Positions 12,040 to 22,528 of a DNA stretch of 64,000 bases are shown in pieces (the stretch's first letter is position 1; each line of letters begins with the position of its first letter). The notes beneath the pieces were generated by a model, which was not told the origin of the DNA, did not search any database, and saw only the letters and a list, made by a program, of their open reading frames with translations. The position numbers and the translations under genes are program-made. Origin of the DNA: Paraphysomonas bandaiensis (lineage: Eukaryota; Chrysophyceae). The stretch is from the NCBI GenBank assembly GCA_965644295.1, contig CBFFRP010000002.1, positions 1 to 64,000 on the forward strand, given 5' to 3'.

Positions 12040-12480
12040 CTGTCTATTCATGTATTTGGCAGCCCTCCTACAAGCTCACAACCACACCGCACACACACTG
12101 CCACCAACCCGACAATCCTTCAGCAGCTCCTTCAAGCAACAACATCCACCCACGTGATCTCGCTCCCAACGCAGGCCTGCAATTTAATCCGGTCCGAATA
12201 CAAACGACTCTCACCTCCAAACGAAACCCAGACACGACTGGAGCTCCCGGATCCTCTGTCACCGACTCACACCCACGAATCAAAACCCCACCCTCCACAT
12301 CCTGGCCCACAAGTGGCTTCGGACCGACAGAGACATTGCCCAAAGGAAGACCACCGGACAAGCCCAACACAAGGGATGGTTGCACCAAGGTGCTTGCAGC
12401 AATATATGCACAAGCAGTCCCGAGACAACTCAGTATTTAGCAACTTTGCTACCACTAGTCTAAAGTCGTAGATAGCTAAA
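12040..12480 (+). mobile_element. Non-LTR retrotransposon 3' fragment (+)
   Basis: An open frame at 12019-12471 resembles the Thr/Pro/Arg-rich C-terminus of the copy at 29690-30540 (shared LQQLLQATTST-type segment versus LQLLLATSTPR). Both end in the same 3' core: GCACCAAGGTGC-like stem, then GCACAAGCAGTCCCGAGAC. It is 5'-truncated. Confidence 0.65.
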
Positions 12481-12734
12481 CAAGAGGTAGTTCTCTCCTG
12501 TAATAATCAGATCTTTATATATTGATGTCATCGGCGGAGGTAATATATGTATGTCGAGGTAACGGCTTTTTGTGTAGATTTTGACTCTGCCTTCTTGTAA
12601 TATATGTTGAATACGAACGTAATAATACATATCACTTTTATTTCAAGAACCCTTGTGTCAACCGCGTACGAAAGAACTGTAGAGGGGTGGATGGAAGTTG
12701 ATATACGGAATAAGCTCTCAAGGCGAGGGATATA

Positions 12735-12885
12735 ACAAGAAGTTACCTGCAGGATTAGTGGAAGCGGCAGGAACTGCCTATATCATGCCTTCGCTCTGGG
12801 CCTCTGTGACAACACAGAGACCACAGTATTTGTTAATGAGTTACAGCAAAAGCTAACTAGTTGGTACCGGAGTCAATAGCTTGGT
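12735..12885 (+). pseudogene. Possible OTU-like protease remnant
   Basis: A short open stretch translates to a segment containing SGSGRNCLYHAFALGL, like the catalytic Cys block of OTU-family cysteine proteases (DGNCLF/YxAxA). The stop TAG follows within about 40 codons and no catalytic His segment is seen. It is GC-richer than its surroundings. The assignment is weak. Confidence 0.25.
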
Positions 12886-13079
12886 CTTGAATTGGCCGCT
12901 TTAGCCTCAACATTGAAATTATGACACTCATAGGCACCATAGCCAAGAGTGGGAGGAGAGACCCCGACACTGTCAGTCAGTGTATAAAGGCTCTGTCAGT
13001 CTGTCAAGTCATTGAGCTGTATCACAGTGGGCTGCTGTTCCCACAGCAAGAGCTTTGCACCATTCACCTCTATATTTTG

Positions 13080-14465
13080 ATATGACACTGAAGTTTTACT
13101 TATATATAATAATATGTCTTCTGATGATAGCGGTGAGAAAAAGATATATATTTGCCGAATAATAGCAACAGATCAAAAGTGCTAATGAAATTGTACCGCA
13201 CGAGTTTGAGATTGGTGCTTTGGTGAAGAACCCTTATTAGCTACATCATACTGTAGGTTGTACAGTTCACTCACATACAGCGGCAGAGGGATAGGTTCAG
13301 AGGTCGATTACGACGGCGATATTTGTACAATCTTGCAGTGCCTGTTGCGATATGAAGGTGGTATATATACATGTAATAATACGTATTGTTATATTCCTCA
13401 TTTATTTCTATGCAAACAGGAGTTGACAGACACAGTGGTGCAGTATATTCTGCATCTATTCTTACTGGAAAACGTGATAGAACTATTCGATTAGGGGGTT
13501 AGGGCTAGGTTCTTGATAGCACTATAATATATATATGTAACCGTTTTTAATTAAACAGTTTTTGATCTGTAATTGATATAATTTTTATTATAAATGTCAT
13601 TGCAAACATGTTCCCTTCATATCTACTACACACAAATTACTGCAATACATACATATTCATAAACTCAACTTAAATCGATTTCTTCAAAACTTAAACAGGT
13701 TTGACGGTTACATCGACTTCTGACCATCCTAAAATCGATTTTCACTTTTATATGAGGAATGGCTACCAGAGGATGAAATAGAGTCCAGTAGCGGTAGTGG
13801 GATCAGAACCAGAATAAGGAACTGCAAGGGGGCACTATAAAGGTATGTGTGATGTTTGTAACTATATATCCGCCTGTGCATATTGTATCATATATATTTG
13901 ACCTTTTGGTGATATACTATATATGTAGGAATTGGAGAAAACTCAAATATAAGCAACAACATGAAGAAGTCTGACCAAGATAGTTTTTTAGCACTTTACA
14001 CTGGTGCAATATCATTTTTATCATTTTCATTTAATTTTCTTGAATTTTTTTATATCTGCAATTTGTTTGTATGATGTTGGCTTAGTTGTACTTTTATACA
14101 ACATCTACTATTTACGCGGCATATGTGTCGAAATATATAAATATTACTGTTGAATAGTCACTGTTATGTCTTTATTGTGTTTGGTTAAAATTTGCGCTGT
14201 TATTATTATATTATATTTGCGTCATATTATGACGTTCTAAAATTCGACCATTTCGTATAGATATTCTATTCATTATAATACATATTTCGTATAGATATAG
14301 ATATATAGAGGGGGTAAAAATCATGATATTATATTTTTTGGTAAAGTCTGTATAACTCTACAAGTACACGTACAAGTAAATTAGAATAAGAAACGCCCGT
14401 GTATTTCAACAAATGCTCCATCGACATGCTGTCAAACCGAAGGGGCCACATCGACTCCCCCTGAC
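13080..14465. other. AT-rich intergenic DNA
   Basis: Contains an uninterpreted 78-codon ORF at 13258-13494 with no recognisable features, and AT-rich sequence. No gene is supported. Confidence 0.4.
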
Positions 14466-14469
14466 TATA

Positions 14470-14880
14470 TATTGAAGGTCTTTTTATTTAGCAGTAGGCG
14501 TTAAAAACTCGTTCCGATATAGTGGCTAGTTGAATGCTAGTTCTACTAGTTAGACCTCTACCCATAACTAATCAGCACAAATTCTATTATCCTACTATTT
14601 AGCGCTACAGAAGCTGCTTGTGCGTCGCCGCAAGCACCAAGGTGCAATCACTTCCGCTCCCCCTGACTAAACTTTCTGTACCTCATAGACTAACGTCCAC
14701 AGAGAGCTTCTCCCTCACACACAAGAACGGAAGTGGTCGCACCTTGGTGCTAGCGGCGACGCACAAGCAGCTTCTGTAGCATGACATAGTAGGATATAAG
14801 AATTTGTGCTAGTTAGTTACAAGTAGCGGTCGATCTAGCTTGACTAGTCTTCATGTAACTACTTATCTGGAGCTGGTTCT
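14470..14880. mobile_element. Head-to-head pair of non-LTR 3' ends
   Basis: 14473-14690 is a minus-oriented 3' end (tail ...CTAAATAAAAAGACCTTCAAT read on the minus strand). 14715-14880 is a plus-oriented 3' end. Both contain the GCACC-TT-GGTGC stem and the GCGACGCACAAGCAGC core. Together they form an inverted arrangement that resembles a TIR element but is better read as two truncated insertions. Confidence 0.65.
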
Positions 14881-14882
14881 TG

Positions 14883-15060
14883 ATATTCTACGTCTACACA
14901 AGTGACACTTCTTATTGGTGTGTCAGAACAATATATGCTGGCTATATATGCGGCTCCGTCAGTTTCTCGGAGAAATATCTCCGGTATTTATCCCCCAGAA
15001 CACCACGAATCGGTGCGAGTCCAACTTTGTTCAGGGCAGCTTTATGTTATTTAATTTCTC
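14883..15060 (-). repeat. Dispersed repeat B (minus orientation)
   Basis: Matches, in reverse, the repeat at 55530-55780 and 28425-28600. Shared blocks are GTCTACACAAGTGACACTT, CAGTTTCTCGGAGAAATA and CCCCCAGAACACCACGA. No coding capacity is seen. Confidence 0.6.
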
Positions 15061-15475
15061 CATATCGACTCATGTCAATCATTCCTAACCACCGTTAACT
15101 CCCACTTAATGCTATATTCACCCACCGGTGATCTAAGCATTTTTCTAAGAACATATCTTATAATCCATCCGAAAATCTAAATTACTGGATATCTAACTCA
15201 GGGATATGTTTCCAGTAGGAAACGTAGAGTTGGTAAAACTATTAATGACAAGCATAAAAAATTGAGACAGAGGAAACTGCCCTAAGCGTAGCTCATTATA
15301 TGAAAAGCAAACATAATTTCGAGGAGTATACACTAGTGTTTGAGATTTTATTGCAAAAAATCATATTTATGCATAAATTGAATCCCGCTGTAACTAGTAT
15401 ACATAATACATGTACACACATTCTTTACTATTGGGTTTATTTTACTTATGGAGACAACACACAGCATTCATGTCC

Positions 15476-18400
15476 TTATGTATTGCTGTTGTCACCCTTC
15501 GATGACGAGCCTGTGGAAGATGACGATGACGTAGAGGAGGGAGACCGAGAAAACTCGGAAGATGGCTTGTCATGCGACGCAGAAGGCGGGGCAGCAGATT
15601 CCTTGTCTTTCTCGAGCATATCTGACATCTAAAGCAATTGTCATTATATGTTTATATGGCATTATAATTCAAACAAAAGAATATAGCAGAAGAAGGCGAT
15701 ATTTCGAGAAGTAGTATAACTCAGGATGTGAACTTTACCGCCGAGCGAAGCAAGTCATTTTCCTCTTGGTAGGCCATTAGCATCTCTAAAGATTTGGCGT
15801 GTGCAGTACGAAGTTTCTGAATCTCCTGGAGCCCAAAGTCAGCTAACAATACATTAAAAAGGGTCACATACCTGTTCATGCAGAGTCGCAGCAGCTGTGT
15901 TATCGCTAGATAGAGCCTTGAATCTAGATTCTGCCTCACTTAGTCTGCATAAACTTTGTCATTGACTACAAAAAAGTACAGCTACAAAGTACTTTTTCCT
16001 CAAATTCTTCATTTCCACATCTTTTTTATGCATTCCGGTCTGCATATCACCGATTTCCCTAGACTTTTCACTCTTAAACTGCGTGAGTGCCTGCACCGCT
16101 GCTTCTCGCTCTTGCATAACTGTTCGAAGCTGTTCCTCTGCTGCCTCTAACCTGCGGGCGAGGTCTTTCCGGCTTTTTTGGTTCGAGTCCGCATCCTGCA
16201 AGACCTTGTTCTGAATGCTATGCATCGTGGCCCTGTCAGATAGCAACAACTTATCCATATCACTCTTACCTCTTTGACTTTCTCAGTTCTTTCTCTAAGT
16301 GTCGCTGAACATCCTTAACAGCCTAGTACACAAGTTAATATTATACACATAAGACTTTTTGGAGAGCTGCGTTTTCTCACGTGATTTTCTTTCTCAATTT
16401 TGTCCATTTCCGACTGCATTCTTGTCATCGCAGCCTCCATAACCTAGAATATGAAGTCAAAGCTACATAGCAGAAATCCGATGTAAAACCTCACGATAAA
16501 CCTCGTAGTCTTTTAAATCTTGAAGTGCCTGCTTAAGTCGTGCTCTATCCCTCGCCTTCAAGGTCTCACCCTACAACACAACATCAGCATAATGTACCAA
16601 TAGTAGCTTCTATGCACCTCCTCGCGAGATATTTTCGAAACACGCTCGCACTCAGCCTTGTACTGAGCAACACTGAGCAACAATTCTGTCAGATGTTATC
16701 ATAGTACACAACCTACAATACCTCTGTTGTGCAATGGCTAGAGCACGGCGCAGGGATGCCACTTCGGATCTACTGGCTTCCAGAGACGCAATAAGAGCAC
16801 GTGCACCCTACATCACAAGAAGTGAGCATCGGAATAAGCTTGCATCAGTTTCAAATTACCTCTGCATCCAAAGCTCCCTCTGGAAGTCCTGATGTTTTCA
16901 TGTGCCTATGGTTTTGAGGATGGTATTGCTCTGACTGAGATTGTTGACCATGCCTATGATCTTGAGGATGGTATTGCTCTGGCTGAGATGGTTGACCATG
17001 CCTATGATCTTGAGGATGGTATTGCTCTGATTGAGATTGTTGACCATGCCTATGATCTTGAGGATGGTATTGCTCTAGCTGAGATGGTTGGCCATGCCTA
17101 TGATCTTGAGGATGATATTGCTCTGCCTGAGATGGTTGACCGTGCCTATGATCTTGAGGATGGTATTGCTCTGATTGAGATTGTTGACCATGCCTATGAT
17201 CTTGAGGATGGTATTGCTCGCATTCTTGCTGAAGAGGAAAAATACTGTCACCATCTCCTTTGAACTCCTCTGCTCCCCCTCTCACTCGACCATGTCTTTG
17301 ATCAGAGGAGTTGGGAGGGAGAGTAGAAGAACTAACAGTTTCTTTCTGTCGAGAAGGCTGCGGCGGTACGGGAGGAGACCGAGCTCCTGCGTCAATGACA
17401 CGATCTTCATCTGAAGGGGCCAAGTCGTGGACATTCATAGTATCAGAGTGGTGGGAGAAGGCGGAGTGAAGGTGCAGCATATCATCCGTGCATTCCTCAG
17501 CTCTATTCGAACTGTTCTTAATAGCAGAAGTCTTCTCTAAGGATGCCCCACGCCCTCCTTTTCTATCCTGCTGAAAGCGGTCGAGATCAGAAAAGGCACC
17601 AGGGGAAGCCACGTTCGCTGCTGCAGCCGCCGCAGCAAGTGCAGAGGTCTGGGAAGGCGTCAATACATTGGTCCGCATCGCGGCTGCGGCAGCTGCAATA
17701 GCACCAACAGCCATCTGCCTGTCGTCTGAAGTTTGATGAATACGTGTAACCAATTCAAGCCAGGCTGTGTTGTCCGGTAGTGCGCGTACAGCAGGTGAAA
17801 GGAAAAGGGTCAATGCACAATGCATTCGGCTACAAAGAGAATCTCGCAGGAGCAGCAGAATACGTGACCTGTGAAACGGAGGAGAGGGTCGCTTACTTTC
17901 TATCCATCTGAGAATATCAGCAGTGAGGCCCACCCATGGATAACGGTCAGCCGATGGCGTGGCGGCGCCGGAGAATGGGGACGGGTCAGTGTAAGAAGGA
18001 TTACGCACTGGTCCCAAGTCTGAGAGTAGTACGATGGTGAGCCGCCCCACACCAGGCGAATCGTCCGCTATAGTTGCCCTGCTCCCAATTTGATGGTAAC
18101 TCGATTTCTGCTGGTAATCATGAGGGGAGACCGTCAGTTGGAAAACACTGTGCGCATGCCCATCGTGAGTAGACTGCGGTAACATTCGATGTACATGGTT
18201 TATGACTGCATCAGCATCTTGCGGTGTCGTCAATTCAACCTCCCATAGGCCAGGCACTATCATCCCTCTGCCCTTTCCAAGTTCTCTGAGGACTAGATTG
18301 GGGTCTGGCCCCCGATGGGAGTGTAATGACGATGAGGTGCGAAGAAGATCAGTGATTGCTTCGGAATCTCCGCAATCAATCTTGTACCAGGAAAGCGTCA

Positions 18401-18840
18401 CTGTACCAGGGTTCTTTGCATCAACACTGGCTGTGCGGAGTAACGCTTGTGCAGCTAAATTAATAATTCCCACGCGCCCACTTACCGAGGTAAAATACTC
18501 TATTGAGTCAGATACCGGTAATCCACAAAACGCCAACATGGTGCTTTCACCAGCCGCAGTATGCTTAATAAGGGGCGAGTAATGTCGCTCGAATGCAGAG
18601 TGCAAATCTTTAAGTCCATTGAAAACGTGCTGAAATGGATAAGTATATACATTTTCAAACTTTGTGTCCGGGCAAGACACGCTTGTCTCAGTCACACTGA
18701 ACACGTCCTCAGATAGGGTCGTCGCGGTCTACACACAACAGATTACGACGAAAAGAATTCAGATAGTCTACTCGTACCGTGGGTAAAACGGCGCAGTAGG
18801 TCGACAAGTTCGGTTGTTTCTTCTTCTTTGAGGAGCTCAT
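15476..18840 (-). CDS. Kinesin-related protein with degenerate motor domain
   Basis: Eleven exons (18778-18840, 16860-18728, 16722-16807, 16618-16672, 16490-16570, 16381-16443, 16270-16322, 15993-16232, 15872-15944, 15739-15825, 15476-15628) give 940 aa. The first 330 residues follow the kinesin motor fold: VPGLWEVELTTPQDA matches the conserved VxGLxExxVxxxxEA block, HAHSVFQLTV the SSRSH block, and RSRILLLLRDSLCSRMH the SKLTxLLxDSLGG block. The nucleotide motifs are lost: the P-loop position reads AFCGLPVSDS and the DLAGSE position reads LLSDLGPV. Next comes a low-complexity region with a 16-aa tandem repeat (EQYHPQDHRHGQ) and a long coiled coil. This suggests a non-catalytic kinesin relative that may bind microtubules or a partner motor. 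One intron is only 37 nt. Confidence 0.78.
16904..17222 (-). repeat. 48-bp coding minisatellite in the kinesin-like gene
   Basis: Between six and seven copies of a 48-bp unit encode the 16-residue repeat SEQYHPQDHRHGQPSQ with small changes. The frame is kept in every copy, so the array is translated. Confidence 0.9.
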
Positions 18841-19502
18841 GATGTCTCTATGTGAGTATAGCCAGTCCTTGCACTGATAAGACGATAGGCGTTAAGAGTC
18901 TGTCGCTCAATGGGTTGATGGAACCATATCAGTTGAGCATGCGCTATTTTGATATCTGATGCGATCGTCGGAGAAGGAGTGGAGCTTAAACTCGTCAATG
19001 CATACGTTAATAATGCGCTGGAGATCTTCAATAAAATACAAACAAGTAGCCCCCTATACACACACTGCGTACTGTACTGCTCCGTATACGTGTGCTGGCT
19101 ATACCATACAGATGTATACATTACAGTGTACAGTTTTTCATGCATGACTTTCAGTTTAGTCAACGACTACTTCCTAATACAACTGTATACGTTAAACTCT
19201 CTACTACAGTACGGCCTCTACCGGATCATTGACCACTCTGAATGTGTATGTAGGAATTTCCTAGTCTGTACTTGGTGCAGCTATACAGCAGTACACAGCC
19301 GCAACTACGGGTCTAGCATATATGACCGCCCTGCTGTATAGCACCGTAGAGGTGTACCAATAGCATATACCGTATACCGTATACCGTACAGCGTATGACT
19401 ATGCATGTTGGTTTATATGGTCCGCTGTTCGATTACTATTATTGCCAGAGCACCTCATAGCGGGGGATTAGTTACGTGCGTTTCTAGGTGCTTACTTAAA
19501 CA
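18841..19502. promoter_or_regulatory. Divergent promoter, kinesin-like/mitochondrial pair
   Basis: This 660-bp space between divergent starts carries TATACAGCAGTACAC (about 19282) and CTGCTGTATAG (about 19331). Three tandem ATACCGTAT units lie at 19366-19390. ORFs here show no protein features. Confidence 0.4.
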
Positions 19503-20204
19503 ATGCTGGCGACATCTGTCCGCACGTTTACCCGTAGATGTCTGTTTAAAGAAATCCATAGCCTGGTGAAGGTGCCTGGTGTGCACAGCTTAAGTGCTTT
19601 CAGACCACAAAGACGAACCTATCTTTACGTTCAGATTCCTCCTAGTGGTTTGGGTGATAGCGGAACTTCTCCGGAATTAGAAGAGATCAATGATGATGAC
19701 GGGAGCGAGGAGTTCACTGATTTTGATCCTGCTGAGATGAAGAGTAAGTCTCTGTTGGATGACGAGATTGAAAATGAACTGCCCCGCGAGGATTTAAATA
19801 GATGCGACATGATTATTCCTGGCGGAAAAGAAATCAGAGATTATTTAGCCCATGTTGCGGACGAAGAAAATGATAGACATATTCTTCCAAGCGACTGGGA
19901 GAGAGAAATCGATTTTGCTGCTGACAACCACGCATGTGAAGAATTTTTTGGTATTCGCATGGTATATTTGATCTAGTATATGTTTCTTCTACTTTAATAG
20001 TATCTATAGGAACACGAGAAGCCAAAAGATAAGAGAAGGCGGCTCCAGAACAAAAGAGAGGGCGTCCGATCTTCAGCGATGGTGTACGCCCTGGTTGACT
20101 ACATAAACCTCAAAAAACAGTTCCAAGTGAAAGACTCAGAAGAAGTAAGATATGGTCAGATGGAGAGCTATGGCGAGGGCGAAGAAACATCAAAATCTGC
20201 CTAG
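19503..20204 (+). CDS. Small protein with putative mitochondrial presequence
   Basis: Exons 19503-19961 and 20010-20204 with a 48-nt intron give 217 aa. The N-terminus (MLATSVRTFTRRCLFKEIHS) is rich in Arg and hydroxylated residues, lacks acids and can form an amphipathic helix, typical of a mitochondrial targeting peptide. The middle is acidic (NDDDGSEEFTDFDP). The C-terminal part has DWEREIDFAADNHACEEFFGIR followed by a basic stretch (KPKDKRRRLQNKR). No family was recognised. A mitoribosome or assembly-factor role would be a guess. It is divergently paired with the kinesin-like gene. Confidence 0.72.
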
Positions 20205-21459
20205 TTGGAGAGTATGTATGGTACTTCGGATTAGAAGTTGCTAGCACTTGTCACGAATAGTAATAATTTGCCTCGTTAACTATTATTATTTAGACAACGA
20301 TGTAATGTCGTTCATCGAATCATGACTTTTTTTTCAAATATTTCTAGTCTAGCTATACCAGACAATACGTTCTGGAAAAATCCATTTAATCCCAGTTTAT
20401 AGTTTATCTGGTTTTTTGCTTTCTAACCACTGGAAATATATATTGCTAAAATAGGAAGTTACTCTGAAGTTAACCTTGCTCTTCGCGTAAGCCTTAAACT
20501 TGCTTTGTTGCACAAAATATACTTCCAAGAATTATAATTCTCAACACTTTACGACTTATTTATGTGGCATCTGATGAACATCTGTGTTGTTGAGTTCTGC
20601 TATATGAGAGCAATTGAAAGCTGTAGTTATAATGTATTTAAATCACAGTAGTATACAGTTGTAGTCTTGTTAATCGTACTGTGAGAATGAATGACGATAA
20701 GTATATAGTAGTAAAACGGAATATAATGACGAAGCAAGATCGTACGAGAATTGAGTGGTAGTAGAGACAACATGAAATTGATGAATGATAAGAGATATTG
20801 ATTATAATTTACAATTTATAATTTTTAGCATTGAGTATAAGTTTACCTTCTGTTGTTAAGTTAAGACTACTCATATAATGTCAAACTTTGATATGTATTA
20901 TGTATTATATGATCCCAGTCATTCCTACATCTTAACTTAATTAACTTCCTTTCTAACTGTATTCACCCGATACACCTACGAATTGATTCACCTATTGCAC
21001 ACTACAAGCTCACTTCAATTTCACAATATATATCGCATCATGCTACAGACCTAAGCATATGTGTATTTATAATATTTATATGTATGATTATATTTATATA
21101 ACAATAAGCCACAAAGTGCCCTAGATACCACTACAGTAGCTTAAAACTAAGCCAACGAAGAATGATATTACACACAATTAATGATCCTAATCTTACACCA
21201 GCTTATGCCCACTATTTCGCATAATCAAACAGAGTCCTTATATTCTGTGTTCAACGTAAGGCCCTCAGAATACCAGCAAGTATTCATTACTTTTTCTAAA
21301 ATTCTGTGAAATGAAAAGTATCATATATTTAGTACTGCATTTACAACACAAGCTTTAGAGGAAATTAAAATGTGTCAGTAAGTGGTTAAAAATCTGAGGT
21401 CATTGTTACAAAAAGTGAAAACTGAAGACGGCAGAACACACTCGTACAGATTTCTCAAT
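20205..21459. other. AT-rich intergenic DNA
   Basis: No coding feature was recognised. It is the 3' flank of the mitochondrial-type gene. Confidence 0.4.
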
Positions 21460-21474
21460 GATTAAAATAAAGTA

Positions 21475-22048
21475 TATTGAAAGTCTTGTTATTTAGCAAT
21501 AGGCGTTAAAAACTCGTGCCAATATAGCGGCTAGTTGAATGCTAGACATACTAGTTAGACCTCTACCCATAACTAATCAGCACAAATTCTATTATCTACT
21601 ATTTAGCGCTACAGAAGCTGCTTGTGCGTCGCCGCAGGCACCAAGGTGCGACCACTTCCGTTCTTAATGTTGTTTGTGAGTTTCGCCCTGCTCGTGTGTC
21701 TTAGGACTCACTGGCGCGTATTGTCCGGGGGTCTCCCCTTGGGATAAGGTTCCGCCAGGCTCTGAGGTACAGGGTTCTGCATTAAGATCCTGAGTGTACC
21801 GAGCACTAGATGTGTGTGCTGAGAGGTTGATGGTGTTGTGATGTGGCGTTGTCGCCGTGCACCGTCTGGACGTCAGGCATAGGTGGAGTTGCCTGAGACG
21901 GCGTCGCCGCTGTCTAGGGCCTGATAGTTTCATGCGGTCCGGTGCTATGGTCCTATATGTGTATGAGTGGTGGGGTTCATATGTGCGGTGGGCGGTGTTC
22001 CAGTCTCGGTTTGTCTATGGATTCCTAGTAATCTTAGCACCCTTGGGC
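21475..22048 (-). mobile_element. 5'-truncated non-LTR retrotransposon with 15-bp TSD
   Basis: The insertion is flanked by an exact 15-bp direct repeat, GATTAAAATAAAGTA, at 21460-21474 and 22049-22063. Read on the minus strand, the element ends with the family core (GCACCTTGGTGC stem, GCGACGCACAAGCAGC) and the tail TTGCTAAATAACAAGACTTT. An open frame at 21664-21933 (minus) encodes an Arg/Thr/Pro-rich C-terminus like that of other copies. The long TSD, fixed 3' end and 5' truncation indicate target-primed insertion. Confidence 0.82.
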
Positions 22049-22528
22049 GATTAAAATAAAGTAAATATATGTATTGCTCAGGTACTTATTAGTTTATCCA
22101 ACATATAATTTACAATTTACACATGACAGATAACACATCCTTTGGAAGGCATATGAATATATATTATGTAGCGTAAAGTGCTACATGACTATTCAGGATA
22201 GAGAGAAAATTTGTGGATCAATAACTGAATAAAAATACGAAATTATCTATCAGCACTTGGCAATGAATGCAACTCAGAAAATAACATGCACGTATAGATC
22301 TTCCTATCCATTACTTTAAAAAACAAAACAATGCACGTTCCAGCAACTCTGGAATATTAATTATTTATTTATGCAGTAATTTCTAAAAAAAACACAAACC
22401 GATGCCATGCGACATCTGATTGAAACCATAAATACATAATAGCTACATACAATTATTTTTTCTATACCCATAACAGCAGTATACTCAAGACACACGAAAT
22501 TAGAAAAACATTTATTCGATATATTATT

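Noticed and set aside
13490-13510. GGGGTTAGGGCTAGG as telomeric repeat
   Set aside because: Only one imperfect unit; too short to support an interstitial telomere tract.
14470-14850. Reading the inverted pair as one TIR DNA transposon
   Set aside because: The arms match the 3' ends of the non-LTR family, which occur singly elsewhere, and no TSD flanks the pair.
16178-16200. GGTTCGAGTCC resembling a tRNA T-loop
   Set aside because: It lies within a coding exon and no tRNA cloverleaf can be built around it.
16910-17220. Tandem array as a possible CRISPR
   Set aside because: Units are contiguous, in-frame and without spacers, in a eukaryotic gene.
16892-17263. 123-codon plus-strand ORF with YDLEDGIAL repeats
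   Set aside because: Antisense of the translated minisatellite in the kinesin-like gene. The sense frame continues across introns with conserved motifs.
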